Below, in pieces: positions 23,418 to 33,061 of a stretch of DNA of 64,000 bases (its first letter is position 1; the number at the start of each line of letters is the position of its first letter). A program made the translations under genes and the position numbers. This DNA is from a virus, in the IMG/VR virus record IMGVR_UViG_3300025570_000011, positions 1-64,000 of that record. One strand, 5' to 3'. Below the pieces are notes generated by a model. The model searched no databases. It had not been told where the DNA came from and saw nothing but the letters and a program-made list of their open reading frames with translations.

Positions 23418-23422
23418 ATACT

Positions 23423-26400
23423 ATGTCAACCAATATCGATTTGCATGCCGACAAAGGCAGCACTTTTTCTGTAGCCGTCAATGTTGAAAACAAAGACGGC
23501 TCTGCTTTTGATTGTACCGGCTACAATGTTAGAGGACAAGTTAGGAAAACTTATAAATCCGAATATGGAGTAAACCTTTCATGTGATTATATTGATCAAG
23601 CTGATGGTCTTATAGGTTTATCATTGACCTCAGAAGAAACCGCTGCTATGAAGGCCGGGCGGTATTATTATGATGCTGAGATTTTCAGTGACAGCGGCAC
23701 AGTAATTAGAGTTTTAGAAGGTATCTTCGAAGTTAGCCCACGTGTTATTAGTGAGACTTCGGACTTGGGGCTGGGCGATAATACCGATCCAGTACCCGAT
23801 TCGCATGCACTTAGGAGAGACAATCCTCATCAAGTTGCTCCCGATCAAATTGGACTAGGCAACGTAGATAATACAGCCGACGCAACCAAACCCGTATCTG
23901 GACCAACTCAAACTGCTTTAAATTTAAAAGCAGATCAATCAACTACATATACTAAAACAGAAGTTGATACAAAAGTTACTAATTTAATTGATTCCGCGCC
24001 CGGTGCATTAAATACTCTTAATGAATTGGCTGAGGCTCTTGGCGATGACGAGAATTTTGCATCTACTGTCAACTCGGCTATTGCTAGTAATTCAAGTGGA
24101 ATAACAGCTTTAAACAGTCATGCCTTAAGTAAAACCAATCCGCATGATGTTTCTTTAGAACAGTTAATTGATGTTGATTTTCTTTCAAATCCGCCGGCGC
24201 AGGGCCAAGGTATTCTCTATGATACAGATTCTCAAACATGGGTAGCTGCAGATATTGAGGGTGGTACAGGAACAGGTGGCCCAGTAGAATTAACTGACCA
24301 AACTCATTCTATATATGTTTCTAAGACTGGTAATAATATTAACCAGGGTTTAAATATTGATGATGCAAAATTAACAATAACCAGTGCTGTGAATGCAGCG
24401 CAAACTTTAATAGCTGAACCAGGGTTTGTAGGAAGTGTAAGAATTGATGTTTTAGATGGTGGCAGATACTTTGAAGGAAATGTAAACATTTCAGATAACA
24501 TTCACGTGTTTGCGCCAACATCAACATTTATTGGAAACCTTACTATTGGTAATAATTCATCCTGTGTTATTGATACTCATTATGCCGACACAAACACACC
24601 TGGCTCCACTTTAGTTAATTTTGTTAATGCAACAAATTCTTACTATACTGCTAATACTTTAGATATGCGAGGTGAAGCCGGTTCACAAACCGGTGGCATT
24701 GGTATTAGGTCTGAACAGAGTATTAACAGGTGTAAAGTAAATATTGGCGAGATTTATATTCCAACTGACGCAAAAGGATATCAAAGTGATGAAGACGGTA
24801 ATTTAACTTTTGGCAGAGTAAATCTTACAGGCGATAACTCATTCGCGTTTTACTTATTTGGCTTAGATGGAAATGCAAAAACTGATATAACATGCGGGGA
24901 AATTATTGCATCTCCAATAGGCAGTAATACTATGGCCGTTTACTGTAATACTGATAATTCAAAAACAACTTTAATATGTGGCCAGATAGATGTAGCTAAA
25001 GTTTATTCTATACCAAAGGCAACAGCTGAACTTTATATAATTTGCCCTAAAATTAGTGGTGATAGAACTCAAAATATTATTGGAGTTGTAAAAGAAATTT
25101 CAGATATTACTTTTGATTTAAAAGCAGATCAAACCGCGTTGACCGCACACGTTTCTGATGCAACCAATCCTCATACCGTAACTGCTACTCAAGTTGGTTT
25201 AGGCAACGTAGATAATACGGCCGATTCAACCAAACCCGTATCTGGACCAACACAAACTGCTTTAAGTTTAAAGGCAAATTCATCTGATTTATCTAATCAC
25301 GTTTCTGATTCAACTAATCCTCATACCGTAACTGCTACTCAAGTTGGACTTGGTAACGTAGATAATACATCTGATATTAATAAACCAGTTAGTACAGCAA
25401 CACAAACTGCTTTAAATTCAAAGGCCAATTCATCTGATTTATCTAATCACGTTTCTGATTCAACTAATCCTCATACCGTAACTGCTACTCAAGTTGGACT
25501 TGGTAACGTAGATAATACATCTGATGCAACCAAACCCGTATCTGTACCAACTCAAACTGCTTTAAATTTAAAGGCAAATTCATCTGATTTATCTAATCAC
25601 GTTTCTGATTCAACTAATCCTCATACCGTAACTGCTACTCAAGTTGGTTTAGGAAATGTTAATAATACATCTGATATTAATAAACCAGTTAGTACAGCAA
25701 CTCAAACTGCTTTAAATTTAAAAGCAGATCAATTAACTACATATACTAAAACAGAAGTTGATGCTGCTATAGGTGATGTGGGTGGAGGTGATTTAACCGC
25801 TGATGTTACATCTGATGTTAATGTTGGAAGTATTTCAACGGCTGATGTTGTTACAAGCGGCACGACTTTGCAAGAGTTTGTAGAGCAGTTATTGAAACAA
25901 ACATATTTTCCAACTTTCGTAAACCCCTCTGCATCCCTTACTGATAATCTAGCCTCATCAGTAGAAGCTGGTACAACGGGAATTAATCTATCGGCCGGCT
26001 TTAATGCAGGCGCAATTAACGGAGCTCTCACTGATAATATTTGGGATCCAGGCCTAAAGCAAGCAAACAGAGCCGGGGCAGCAAACTCATACGAATTTAG
26101 TGGAACTTCTATAATTACAACAACACAGGGCGGATCTACTTTAAGTCAACCTGCTGTTGTAATTACAGATGGTGCTAATACTTTTAATGTTTCTATTGAT
26201 TACGCAGAAGGCCCGCAACCACTTGACAGCGTGGGCAGCAATTATTTAAGCCCACTGCCAGCTGGAAGCGTGGTGAAGTCGCTAACCGTAAATGGAAGAC
26301 GAAGAGCTTTTTATGGAACTAACCTCAGTGATAATACTAGTGCTGGTATAAGAGCTTTATCTAATAGTGTTTTAAACCCAGGGAATGGCTCGTCTTTCAC

Positions 26401-26638
26401 AATTAACATTCCTGCTGGTGCAGTAAGTGTTAATTTCTCTTACCCAAATACTCTTCGAAATGTTACTAGTGTTCTTTATGCAGAAGGTCTTAATGCAGAT
26501 GTTAAGGGATCTTTTGGATCACCCACTCTGGTTGATGTAGAAGGAGCCAATGGATTTAGCGCCATATCTTATAAAGTATATTCATTCACACCACCTTCAC
26601 CATTTGAAGCTAGCGCAACTTACACTGTAACAATTTAA
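23423..26638 (+). CDS. Large tail fibre or baseplate protein
   Basis: A 1071-residue modular protein. Residues 1-110 resemble the N-terminal domain of upper-baseplate (BppU-type) proteins and may attach it to the virion. Then come tail-fibre repeats with NPHxVTxxQVGLGNVDNT motifs (one near 135, a block near 570-770), a beta-helix-like region (about 293-565, starting IYVSKTGNNINQG) that is also present in the product of 42354-45101, and a C-terminal domain (from about 790) with TADVTSDVNVG and EFVEQLLKQTYFPTF. It is expected to form trimers at the tail. Host binding is inference from the module types. Confidence 0.75.
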   Translation: MSTNIDLHADKGSTFSVAVNVENKDGSAFDCTGYNVRGQVRKTYKSEYGVNLSCDYIDQADGLIGLSLTSEETAAMKAGRYYYDAEIFSDSGTVIRVLEGIFEVSPRVISETSDLGLGDNTDPVPDSHALRRDNPHQVAPDQIGLGNVDNTADATKPVSGPTQTALNLKADQSTTYTKTEVDTKVTNLIDSAPGALNTLNELAEALGDDENFASTVNSAIASNSSGITALNSHALSKTNPHDVSLEQLIDVDFLSNPPAQGQGILYDTDSQTWVAADIEGGTGTGGPVELTDQTHSIYVSKTGNNINQGLNIDDAKLTITSAVNAAQTLIAEPGFVGSVRIDVLDGGRYFEGNVNISDNIHVFAPTSTFIGNLTIGNNSSCVIDTHYADTNTPGSTLVNFVNATNSYYTANTLDMRGEAGSQTGGIGIRSEQSINRCKVNIGEIYIPTDAKGYQSDEDGNLTFGRVNLTGDNSFAFYLFGLDGNAKTDITCGEIIASPIGSNTMAVYCNTDNSKTTLICGQIDVAKVYSIPKATAELYIICPKISGDRTQNIIGVVKEISDITFDLKADQTALTAHVSDATNPHTVTATQVGLGNVDNTADSTKPVSGPTQTALSLKANSSDLSNHVSDSTNPHTVTATQVGLGNVDNTSDINKPVSTATQTALNSKANSSDLSNHVSDSTNPHTVTATQVGLGNVDNTSDATKPVSVPTQTALNLKANSSDLSNHVSDSTNPHTVTATQVGLGNVNNTSDINKPVSTATQTALNLKADQLTTYTKTEVDAAIGDVGGGDLTADVTSDVNVGSISTADVVTSGTTLQEFVEQLLKQTYFPTFVNPSASLTDNLASSVEAGTTGINLSAGFNAGAINGALTDNIWDPGLKQANRAGAANSYEFSGTSIITTTQGGSTLSQPAVVITDGANTFNVSIDYAEGPQPLDSVGSNYLSPLPAGSVVKSLTVNGRRRAFYGTNLSDNTSAGIRALSNSVLNPGNGSSFTINIPAGAVSVNFSYPNTLRNVTSVLYAEGLNADVKGSFGSPTLVDVEGANGFSAISYKVYSFTPPSPFEASATYTVTI
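25130..25735 (+). repeat. 150-bp in-frame tandem repeats
   Basis: Four units of about 150 bases (50 residues) inside the fibre gene, marked by recurring text around 25275, 25426 and 25575. The DNA is far more alike than protein constraint alone needs, which points to recent duplication or gene conversion. Confidence 0.75.
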
Positions 26639-26646
26639 TATAAATA
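26639..26646 (+). promoter_or_regulatory. Late promoter, leaderless spacing
   Basis: Exact TATAAATA beginning one base after the stop of the previous gene, with 5 bases to the ATG at 26652. The predicted +1 is the A of the start codon. Confidence 0.8.
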
Positions 26647-26651
26647 GTAAT

Positions 26652-29600
26652 ATGGCATCCATAGAATTTCCTCTTTCATTCACACGACAATTTGTCGGGC
26701 CACTTGATACATCATCAGTATATGATTCATTAATAGATCTTCAAGACTATGTTAATAATAATCCTATTGCATATCTTGGTCAAGTTCTTAGTATAGCCAG
26801 TGGTGATGACGCTGGCATTTACATCGTTGGTGATGATGGCGCTGGCGGTTTTAATGTTGAAAAATATAGTAACGAAACAGATCTTAGTTCTAAAGCTAAT
26901 TCATCTGATTTAACAACTCACATTAATGATTCAACTAATCCTCATAGCGTAACTGCTGCTCAAGTTGGTTTAGGTAGCGTAGAAAATACCGCTTTATCAA
27001 CCTGGCCTGGAAGCGGTGCAATTACTACAGTGGGAACACTTGGTAGTTTAACTGTATCTGGCCAAACTACATTTACTAACAATTTCCCGTTCTTACCTTC
27101 TGGTACTCCAACAGACTCAAATCATGCAGTACCTAAAAGTTACGTTGATACTTTATCAGAGGGTTTACATACACACGATCAAGTTCATGCTTTAGCGCTC
27201 AGTGAATTAAGCGGTTTAATTGATGGAAATGCTGGGCCTTCTACAGTGAGTTATGATAATGGAACCAATGGCGTTGGTGCCACACTTACTATTGTTTCTG
27301 CCGGTGAATTTAACTTTTTATCACCAATCGTATGGGACAATGACCCTGATATTTTACTTACAAATAGAGTATTGGTTATTAATCAGGGAAATGCTTTTGA
27401 GAATGGAATATATGAGATAACATCATCCACCGTTTTAACTAGAGCGAGTGACTTTGATACCCCAGCAGAAATGGCAGGTGGTGATTTTGTATTTGTTACT
27501 CACGGCGATACTTACAATAATACTGGGTGGGTTCTTTCTGAACCTGTTAATACAGTTGGAACTGACGAAGTTCACTTCATTCAATTCTCTGGTGCAGGTT
27601 CATTTATTGGCGGGCATGGTATTACAATCAATGGTAACGAAGTTTCTATTCCAAAGAACGAATTAATAGAACTTCAAGATCTAACTATATCCGGTGATTT
27701 TAAATTAATAAGCGATCCATTACCACCGGCAAATTATATATTAACAACTGATGCCGCTGGTATTGGTACATGGCAAGAACCGTTTCAATCGACTCTTAAT
27801 TCAGTCACAACAAACGGAGCAACTACCCTCAACGATATTAGTGTAGGCAGGATTGTAACATTACATCCAACTAATCCAGTCAACGACAACATAGCCTCTG
27901 GTAATAGCAGTGCGTCTATTGGAGGAGTTGCAAATGTAGTAAGCGGGAATGGCTCAGTCAGTTATGGAGGTATCGGCCAAGAAGTTAAAGGGCTAGAGTC
28001 TTCGGCAATAGGTGGAATAAACACAATTCTAAACACTAGATACACCTCTGCTATTGGAGGAACTGGTAGTGTGGTTGGTTTAGGAACGTCGCTAATAAAT
28101 GATATAGATGCACAAAATTCGATTGCATTAGGGGGCAACGGTAATATAATTGAATCCGCACAAGCAGCGGCAACAGTAGGTGGAGACACAAATAGGATTT
28201 TAACAACTCATCACAGATCCGTTATTTTAGGAGGTCAAAACATTATAACAGATGCTGCGGATACTGCATACGTTCCCAATTTAAATGTCGGCGCAGGATT
28301 CAAAATGCCAACAGGCGCAATTGATACCTACGTGCTGACCACTGATGCATTTGGTGTGGGCACATGGCAAGAAGCGGCGGGAGGCGCTGTATCGGATTTA
28401 GAGTATTCAGGTGATTGGGATAGTGCCACGAACCCCGCTTCTGCTACTACGGCACCAAGTAAAAATGCTGTATATGATAAGATTGAATTATTAGTAGCTG
28501 CTAGCACAGGTACAACAGATTTAAGTATTGGTAATGTAACTGCGGCTTCTTTAGATATACAATCTAACACAGGAAGCAATGCGACAATTCCAGCAGCAAC
28601 AACATTATCTGCTGGATTATTAACAAACGCTCAATTTGATAAGTTGGACAACATTACTGTAACAAGTCCGATTAATCTTGATACCTTAACATCTAACATA
28701 CAATCAAATTTATCCTATACATCAAGTGCAACAGACGGAGTTATAACAAATAGTGATGGAAGCGGTTTTATAATTCCTGCGGCAACATCAGTAGCTGACA
28801 CTAACATCGCTGGATTATTAACTCCAACTCAATTTGATAAATTAGATTTAATTAGTATTGTTACTGATCCGGTTGATCTTAATGCTTTATCGAGCGATCT
28901 TAATACTTTATCGGGCGATCTTACTACTTTATCAACCGGCGTTTCAACAATTACGGGGCGGGTTGATACTTTAGAAACAGACGTTAGTGCAATAACATCT
29001 AACGTATCGACAGATTTAGGTATTGGTACTCATAATGATATATCATTACAGATAACGAGTAGCGATGGAGACAATGCGACAATTCCTTTAGCAACAGCAA
29101 CATCACCTGGCACTAACCTTGCTGGATTATTAAGCCCAACGCAATTTGATAAGTTGGACAACATTACAGTTGCATCGCCCGTTAATCTTGATACCTTATC
29201 ATCCACGGTTGGCGGAATAACATCTAACATATCGACAGATTTAGGTATTGGTACTCATAATGCAACATCTTTACAGATAACGAGTAGCGATGGAAACAAT
29301 GTAACACTTCCTGCAGCGGATACCAACCTTGCTGGATTATTAACGAACGCTCAATTTGATAAGTTGGGTAACATTACAGTTGCATCGCCAGTTAATCTTG
29401 ATACCTTATCATCCACCGTTGATGGAATAACATCTAACATACAATCAAATTTATCCTATACATCAAGTGCAACAGACGGAGTTATAACAAATAGTGATGG
29501 AAGCGGTTTTATAATTCCTTTAGCAACAGCAGTGGAGGATACCAACATTGCTGGATTATTAAGCCCAACTCAATTTAATAAATTAAATTTAATTAGTATT

Positions 29601-32540
29601 GTTACTGATTCGGTTGATCTTAATGCTTTATCAACCACCGTTGATGGAATAACATCTAACATATCAACAGATTTAGGTATTGGTACTCATAATGCAACAT
29701 CTTTACAAATAACAAGCAGCGATGGAAACGACGTAACACTTCCTGCAGCAACGGCGTCAACTGGCACTAACCTTGCTGGATTATTAAGCCCAACTCAATT
29801 TGATAAATTAGATTTAATTAGTGTAACAAACACAATTGACCTTGATAACATTGTTGGGTCTGGTGACATAACAACAGATGATGCATGGCTAGATCCTGGA
29901 GACTTGATTGTTGGCTCTGGAATAAGCACGGCAACAATATTACCCAGAGGAAACGCAAATTATCTATATACGACAGATGCTGGAGATGTAGAATGGAGGT
30001 CGGCTATAAATGGAATTGGTAAGAATGGCACAGTTCCATTTTCGTCCCGTAGCAGTATTAACCTCATAGAAGGAACTAACATAAGCCTAGGATTTGCCGA
30101 TAATCCTCTTGCAGATAGTGTAGATGTTACTATATCTGCTACTGGAGGAGGAGTTACAGATTTAGGTATTGGTACTCATAATGATGTATCTTTACAAATA
30201 ACAAGCAGCGATGGAAATGATGCGACACTTCCTTTAGCAACAGCGGCAACCGGTACTAACCTCGCTGGATTATTAAGCCCAACACAATTTGATAAGTTGG
30301 GCAACATTACTGTAACAGGTCCGATTGACCTTGACAATCTCCCAACCGGTAGCGGTGATATGTTAAAGGCTGATTATGACCCAAATAATACAGCTGAAGA
30401 TATCTATGATATTCGGTGGATGGTAGAGCACACAGACCCCTTGGCAACACCCAATAGAATTTTTACTAAATTAGAAAGAGACAAAGTTAATAATCTTTGG
30501 GTTGGAATTAATGAATTGGCCGCCACCGTAGCGCCAGTTGTTACTAATGACTCATCCCAAGGTTATTCGGTTGGTTCACTTTGGATAGACATCACTTCTG
30601 GAGAAGTATATAGGTGCGTTGATAATACCGTTGGAGCCGCGGTATGGGCCGAAACTTCACTATCAGGGCTAGCGCCAGTTGCTACTAGTGGCAGTGCTAC
30701 TGACTTAACTGTTGGAACTCTTTCAATTGATAGGATTGGTGATTTATCAATAACAAGCGGTAAGCTAGATGGTACTATTACTACTTCGTTAGAAAAAGCC
30801 GATACCGCATTACAACTGGCGTCTATAGGAATTAATGTCCAAGGGTGGTCTTCGGTATTATCTGCAACCACAGCTAGTTTCTTAGTAGCAGATAAAGATA
30901 AACTTGACAACATTATATTTGATGATCCTCGGGATCCTGATATTCCAATTAACCTTGATACATTATTAAGTAACGTTACAACGAACAATAGTAAAGTATC
31001 TGCTGATGGTAGTGTAACAACGCATTCTGATATTAACGATGCGGGTTCTGGTAGTATCATTACTTTAAATGAAAGAGAGAAACTTTCATTAATCGCGTTT
31101 AATGCGGGACAAACTGCTCCTGATGATACTATAAATTTAACTGATTTAGCATCAGCCGTTGCTGTTAATACGACAAAAGTATCTAATATACCATCAAATT
31201 TATCCTATACATCAAGTGCAATACAAGGCGTTATAGTTAATTCTGATGGAAACGATGCTGTAATTCCTTTAGCAACAGCGTCAACTGGCACTAACATCGC
31301 TGGATTATTAACTCCAACTCAATTTGATAAATTAGGTAACATTACAATAAATCAGGCCGTTGATCTAGACGATCTAGAGACTAGGGTTAATAATATCGAT
31401 GCTTCCGTTGTTCTAAAAGGAATTTGGGATCCTAATAGTGGAAGTTTCCCAGCAAGTACCTTAGCAGGATTTAGTTACATCGTTGAAGCTGATGGAACAG
31501 TTGATAATATAACATTCAATGTTAATGACAGACTTATAGCATTAGTTGATGCTGCTTCAACTACTACTTATAGTCCTGATTGGTATAAAGCTGACTATAC
31601 AGACCAAGTTTTATCGGTTAATAGTTTAACTGGAACCGTTGTTTTAAATACAGATAATATAAGTGATGCCGGCACCAATAAGTATGTAACTGCTGATGAT
31701 GTTACTAAGTTGTTCAACATTACTGTAACAAGTCCGATTAACCTTGATACATTATTAAGTAACGTTACAGTGAACAATGATAAAGTTTCTAACGTATCGA
31801 CAGATTTATCCTATACACCAAGTGCAATACAAGGCGTTATAGTTAGTTCTGATGGAAACAATGCTATAATTCCTGCGGCGGATACCAGCAATGCTGGATT
31901 ATTAAGCCCAGCTCAATTTGATAAGTTGGGTAACATTACAGTTGCATCGCCCGTTAATCTTAACGATGTAATAGCAGCCCAAATAATTAACAATTCAAAG
32001 GAAGGAAACGCTACACACACTGGAGAAGTTACTGGCAATCTTGATCTGACGCTGCAGCCTACGGCGATAAGTAATAGAGGCACAGTGACTGCATTAGCTA
32101 ATAATGACTTTATTTTGATTGGTGATACAGATGATAATAGCAGTCTTAAGAAAACAACCGCTCAATCTATTGCAGATTTGGCAACTCAAACTCCTGGTTT
32201 AAATACAGATGTTCAAACTATAACTTCTAGTGCAAATGCTGTTTCCTTTGATACTTCTAACGGGTGTAATGCTAGAATTATATTAACAGAAGATGTTTTA
32301 TCGCTAGCAATAACTAAAGGCGGCGGAGCTTTAGATAATGGAGATACTGGAATTATATTCATAAAGCAAAATAACACAGGTGGCCACACATTTGCAGTTT
32401 CCACTCCTTCTACAATTAGAGTATATTCTGGTGACTTGGCCAAGATCCCAGATATAACGATAAATAGTGTTGGCTCGGCTACTATCGGGTATGCATTTGA
32501 TAGCGGCGAATTACATTTATATGTAAGTGAAACAACTTAA
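26652..32540 (+). CDS. Giant fibre protein with repeat arrays
   Basis: A 1962-residue adhesin, the longest gene in the window. It opens with a short attachment-like region and one NPHSVTAAQVGLG fibre motif. Next is a region near residues 150-320 similar to other phage fibre N-domains (VKSYVDTL type), then a YadA/Hep_Hag-like block of GG repeats (about 380-570), ending in a TDAFGVGTWQEA motif. The rest is many copies of a degenerate unit: LGIGTHN..SLQITSSDG, then NLAGLLSPTQFDKL, then a short NLDTL linker. The C-terminal ~170 residues carry a separate globular domain. The GG block is paralogous to the product of 59959-61770. Confidence 0.7.
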   Translation: MASIEFPLSFTRQFVGPLDTSSVYDSLIDLQDYVNNNPIAYLGQVLSIASGDDAGIYIVGDDGAGGFNVEKYSNETDLSSKANSSDLTTHINDSTNPHSVTAAQVGLGSVENTALSTWPGSGAITTVGTLGSLTVSGQTTFTNNFPFLPSGTPTDSNHAVPKSYVDTLSEGLHTHDQVHALALSELSGLIDGNAGPSTVSYDNGTNGVGATLTIVSAGEFNFLSPIVWDNDPDILLTNRVLVINQGNAFENGIYEITSSTVLTRASDFDTPAEMAGGDFVFVTHGDTYNNTGWVLSEPVNTVGTDEVHFIQFSGAGSFIGGHGITINGNEVSIPKNELIELQDLTISGDFKLISDPLPPANYILTTDAAGIGTWQEPFQSTLNSVTTNGATTLNDISVGRIVTLHPTNPVNDNIASGNSSASIGGVANVVSGNGSVSYGGIGQEVKGLESSAIGGINTILNTRYTSAIGGTGSVVGLGTSLINDIDAQNSIALGGNGNIIESAQAAATVGGDTNRILTTHHRSVILGGQNIITDAADTAYVPNLNVGAGFKMPTGAIDTYVLTTDAFGVGTWQEAAGGAVSDLEYSGDWDSATNPASATTAPSKNAVYDKIELLVAASTGTTDLSIGNVTAASLDIQSNTGSNATIPAATTLSAGLLTNAQFDKLDNITVTSPINLDTLTSNIQSNLSYTSSATDGVITNSDGSGFIIPAATSVADTNIAGLLTPTQFDKLDLISIVTDPVDLNALSSDLNTLSGDLTTLSTGVSTITGRVDTLETDVSAITSNVSTDLGIGTHNDISLQITSSDGDNATIPLATATSPGTNLAGLLSPTQFDKLDNITVASPVNLDTLSSTVGGITSNISTDLGIGTHNATSLQITSSDGNNVTLPAADTNLAGLLTNAQFDKLGNITVASPVNLDTLSSTVDGITSNIQSNLSYTSSATDGVITNSDGSGFIIPLATAVEDTNIAGLLSPTQFNKLNLISIVTDSVDLNALSTTVDGITSNISTDLGIGTHNATSLQITSSDGNDVTLPAATASTGTNLAGLLSPTQFDKLDLISVTNTIDLDNIVGSGDITTDDAWLDPGDLIVGSGISTATILPRGNANYLYTTDAGDVEWRSAINGIGKNGTVPFSSRSSINLIEGTNISLGFADNPLADSVDVTISATGGGVTDLGIGTHNDVSLQITSSDGNDATLPLATAATGTNLAGLLSPTQFDKLGNITVTGPIDLDNLPTGSGDMLKADYDPNNTAEDIYDIRWMVEHTDPLATPNRIFTKLERDKVNNLWVGINELAATVAPVVTNDSSQGYSVGSLWIDITSGEVYRCVDNTVGAAVWAETSLSGLAPVATSGSATDLTVGTLSIDRIGDLSITSGKLDGTITTSLEKADTALQLASIGINVQGWSSVLSATTASFLVADKDKLDNIIFDDPRDPDIPINLDTLLSNVTTNNSKVSADGSVTTHSDINDAGSGSIITLNEREKLSLIAFNAGQTAPDDTINLTDLASAVAVNTTKVSNIPSNLSYTSSAIQGVIVNSDGNDAVIPLATASTGTNIAGLLTPTQFDKLGNITINQAVDLDDLETRVNNIDASVVLKGIWDPNSGSFPASTLAGFSYIVEADGTVDNITFNVNDRLIALVDAASTTTYSPDWYKADYTDQVLSVNSLTGTVVLNTDNISDAGTNKYVTADDVTKLFNITVTSPINLDTLLSNVTVNNDKVSNVSTDLSYTPSAIQGVIVSSDGNNAIIPAADTSNAGLLSPAQFDKLGNITVASPVNLNDVIAAQIINNSKEGNATHTGEVTGNLDLTLQPTAISNRGTVTALANNDFILIGDTDDNSSLKKTTAQSIADLATQTPGLNTDVQTITSSANAVSFDTSNGCNARIILTEDVLSLAITKGGGALDNGDTGIIFIKQNNTGGHTFAVSTPSTIRVYSGDLAKIPDITINSVGSATIGYAFDSGELHLYVSETT
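27796..28380 (+). repeat. GG-repeat module, copy 1 of 3
   Basis: DNA alike to 60055-60670 and 61080-61650, including the phrases ACAAACGGAGCAAC and GCGGATACTGCATACGTT. It encodes the YadA-like head repeats. The copies lie 32 kb apart in separate genes, evidence of module exchange between fibre genes. Confidence 0.7.
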
Positions 32541-32550
32541 AATAAAAATA

Positions 32551-33054
32551 ATGAAAAAATATAGATTAATAAAAAAATCTCCTTTAGAACTTTATAATAG
32601 AAACCTTGGTGGGTTCCCTTGGACATTAACAAGAAATACATCACCGCCTGAGACATTAGATGGATTTAAATATGTTGAAGAATTACCATACCCAGGAAAT
32701 AATCTACTGGCTGAAGGAAAGGTTTGGGTAAGAGAATTAACAGAAGACGCTTACATATGGGTTCAAGCCGATGAACCAACGCTTGATGTAGATAACCGAA
32801 CCGTTGAAGCTTGGAGAATTAGAGCTATAGCTAAAACTACTCCATTTTTAGATGAAATGCTAATTGATAAAATCAACAAAGAAATCTCTCTCATACAAGA
32901 TCCATTAAATAAAGCCGTGGCCGAAGAAGTATTTTTCGGGGGAAATACGATAGACAGAGAATCTACATTATTAAATACTATGGCAAATAGTATTGGGTTA
33001 ACGAGCAGTCAAATTGATGACCTGTTTATACAGGCTATAAATATAACTGTATAA
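32551..33054 (+). CDS. Fibre-associated protein, possible chaperone
   Basis: A 167-residue protein between two large adhesin genes. I use the ATG at 32551; the earlier GTG lies inside the fibre gene. It has a basic, aromatic N-terminus (LYNRNLGGFPWTLTRN), a strand-rich middle and a helical C-terminus. Small genes directly after fibre genes often encode fibre assembly chaperones; I do not recognise the family. Confidence 0.5.
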   Translation: MKKYRLIKKSPLELYNRNLGGFPWTLTRNTSPPETLDGFKYVEELPYPGNNLLAEGKVWVRELTEDAYIWVQADEPTLDVDNRTVEAWRIRAIAKTTPFLDEMLIDKINKEISLIQDPLNKAVAEEVFFGGNTIDRESTLLNTMANSIGLTSSQIDDLFIQAINITV

Positions 33055-33061
33055 ATTAACT

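Noticed and set aside
25130-25735. CRISPR array
   Set aside because: The repeats are long, contiguous and in frame within a fibre gene; there are no spacers.
30563-31060. 165-codon minus-strand frame inside the giant fibre gene
   Set aside because: Antisense shadow of repetitive sequence; similar frames recur opposite every repeat array.
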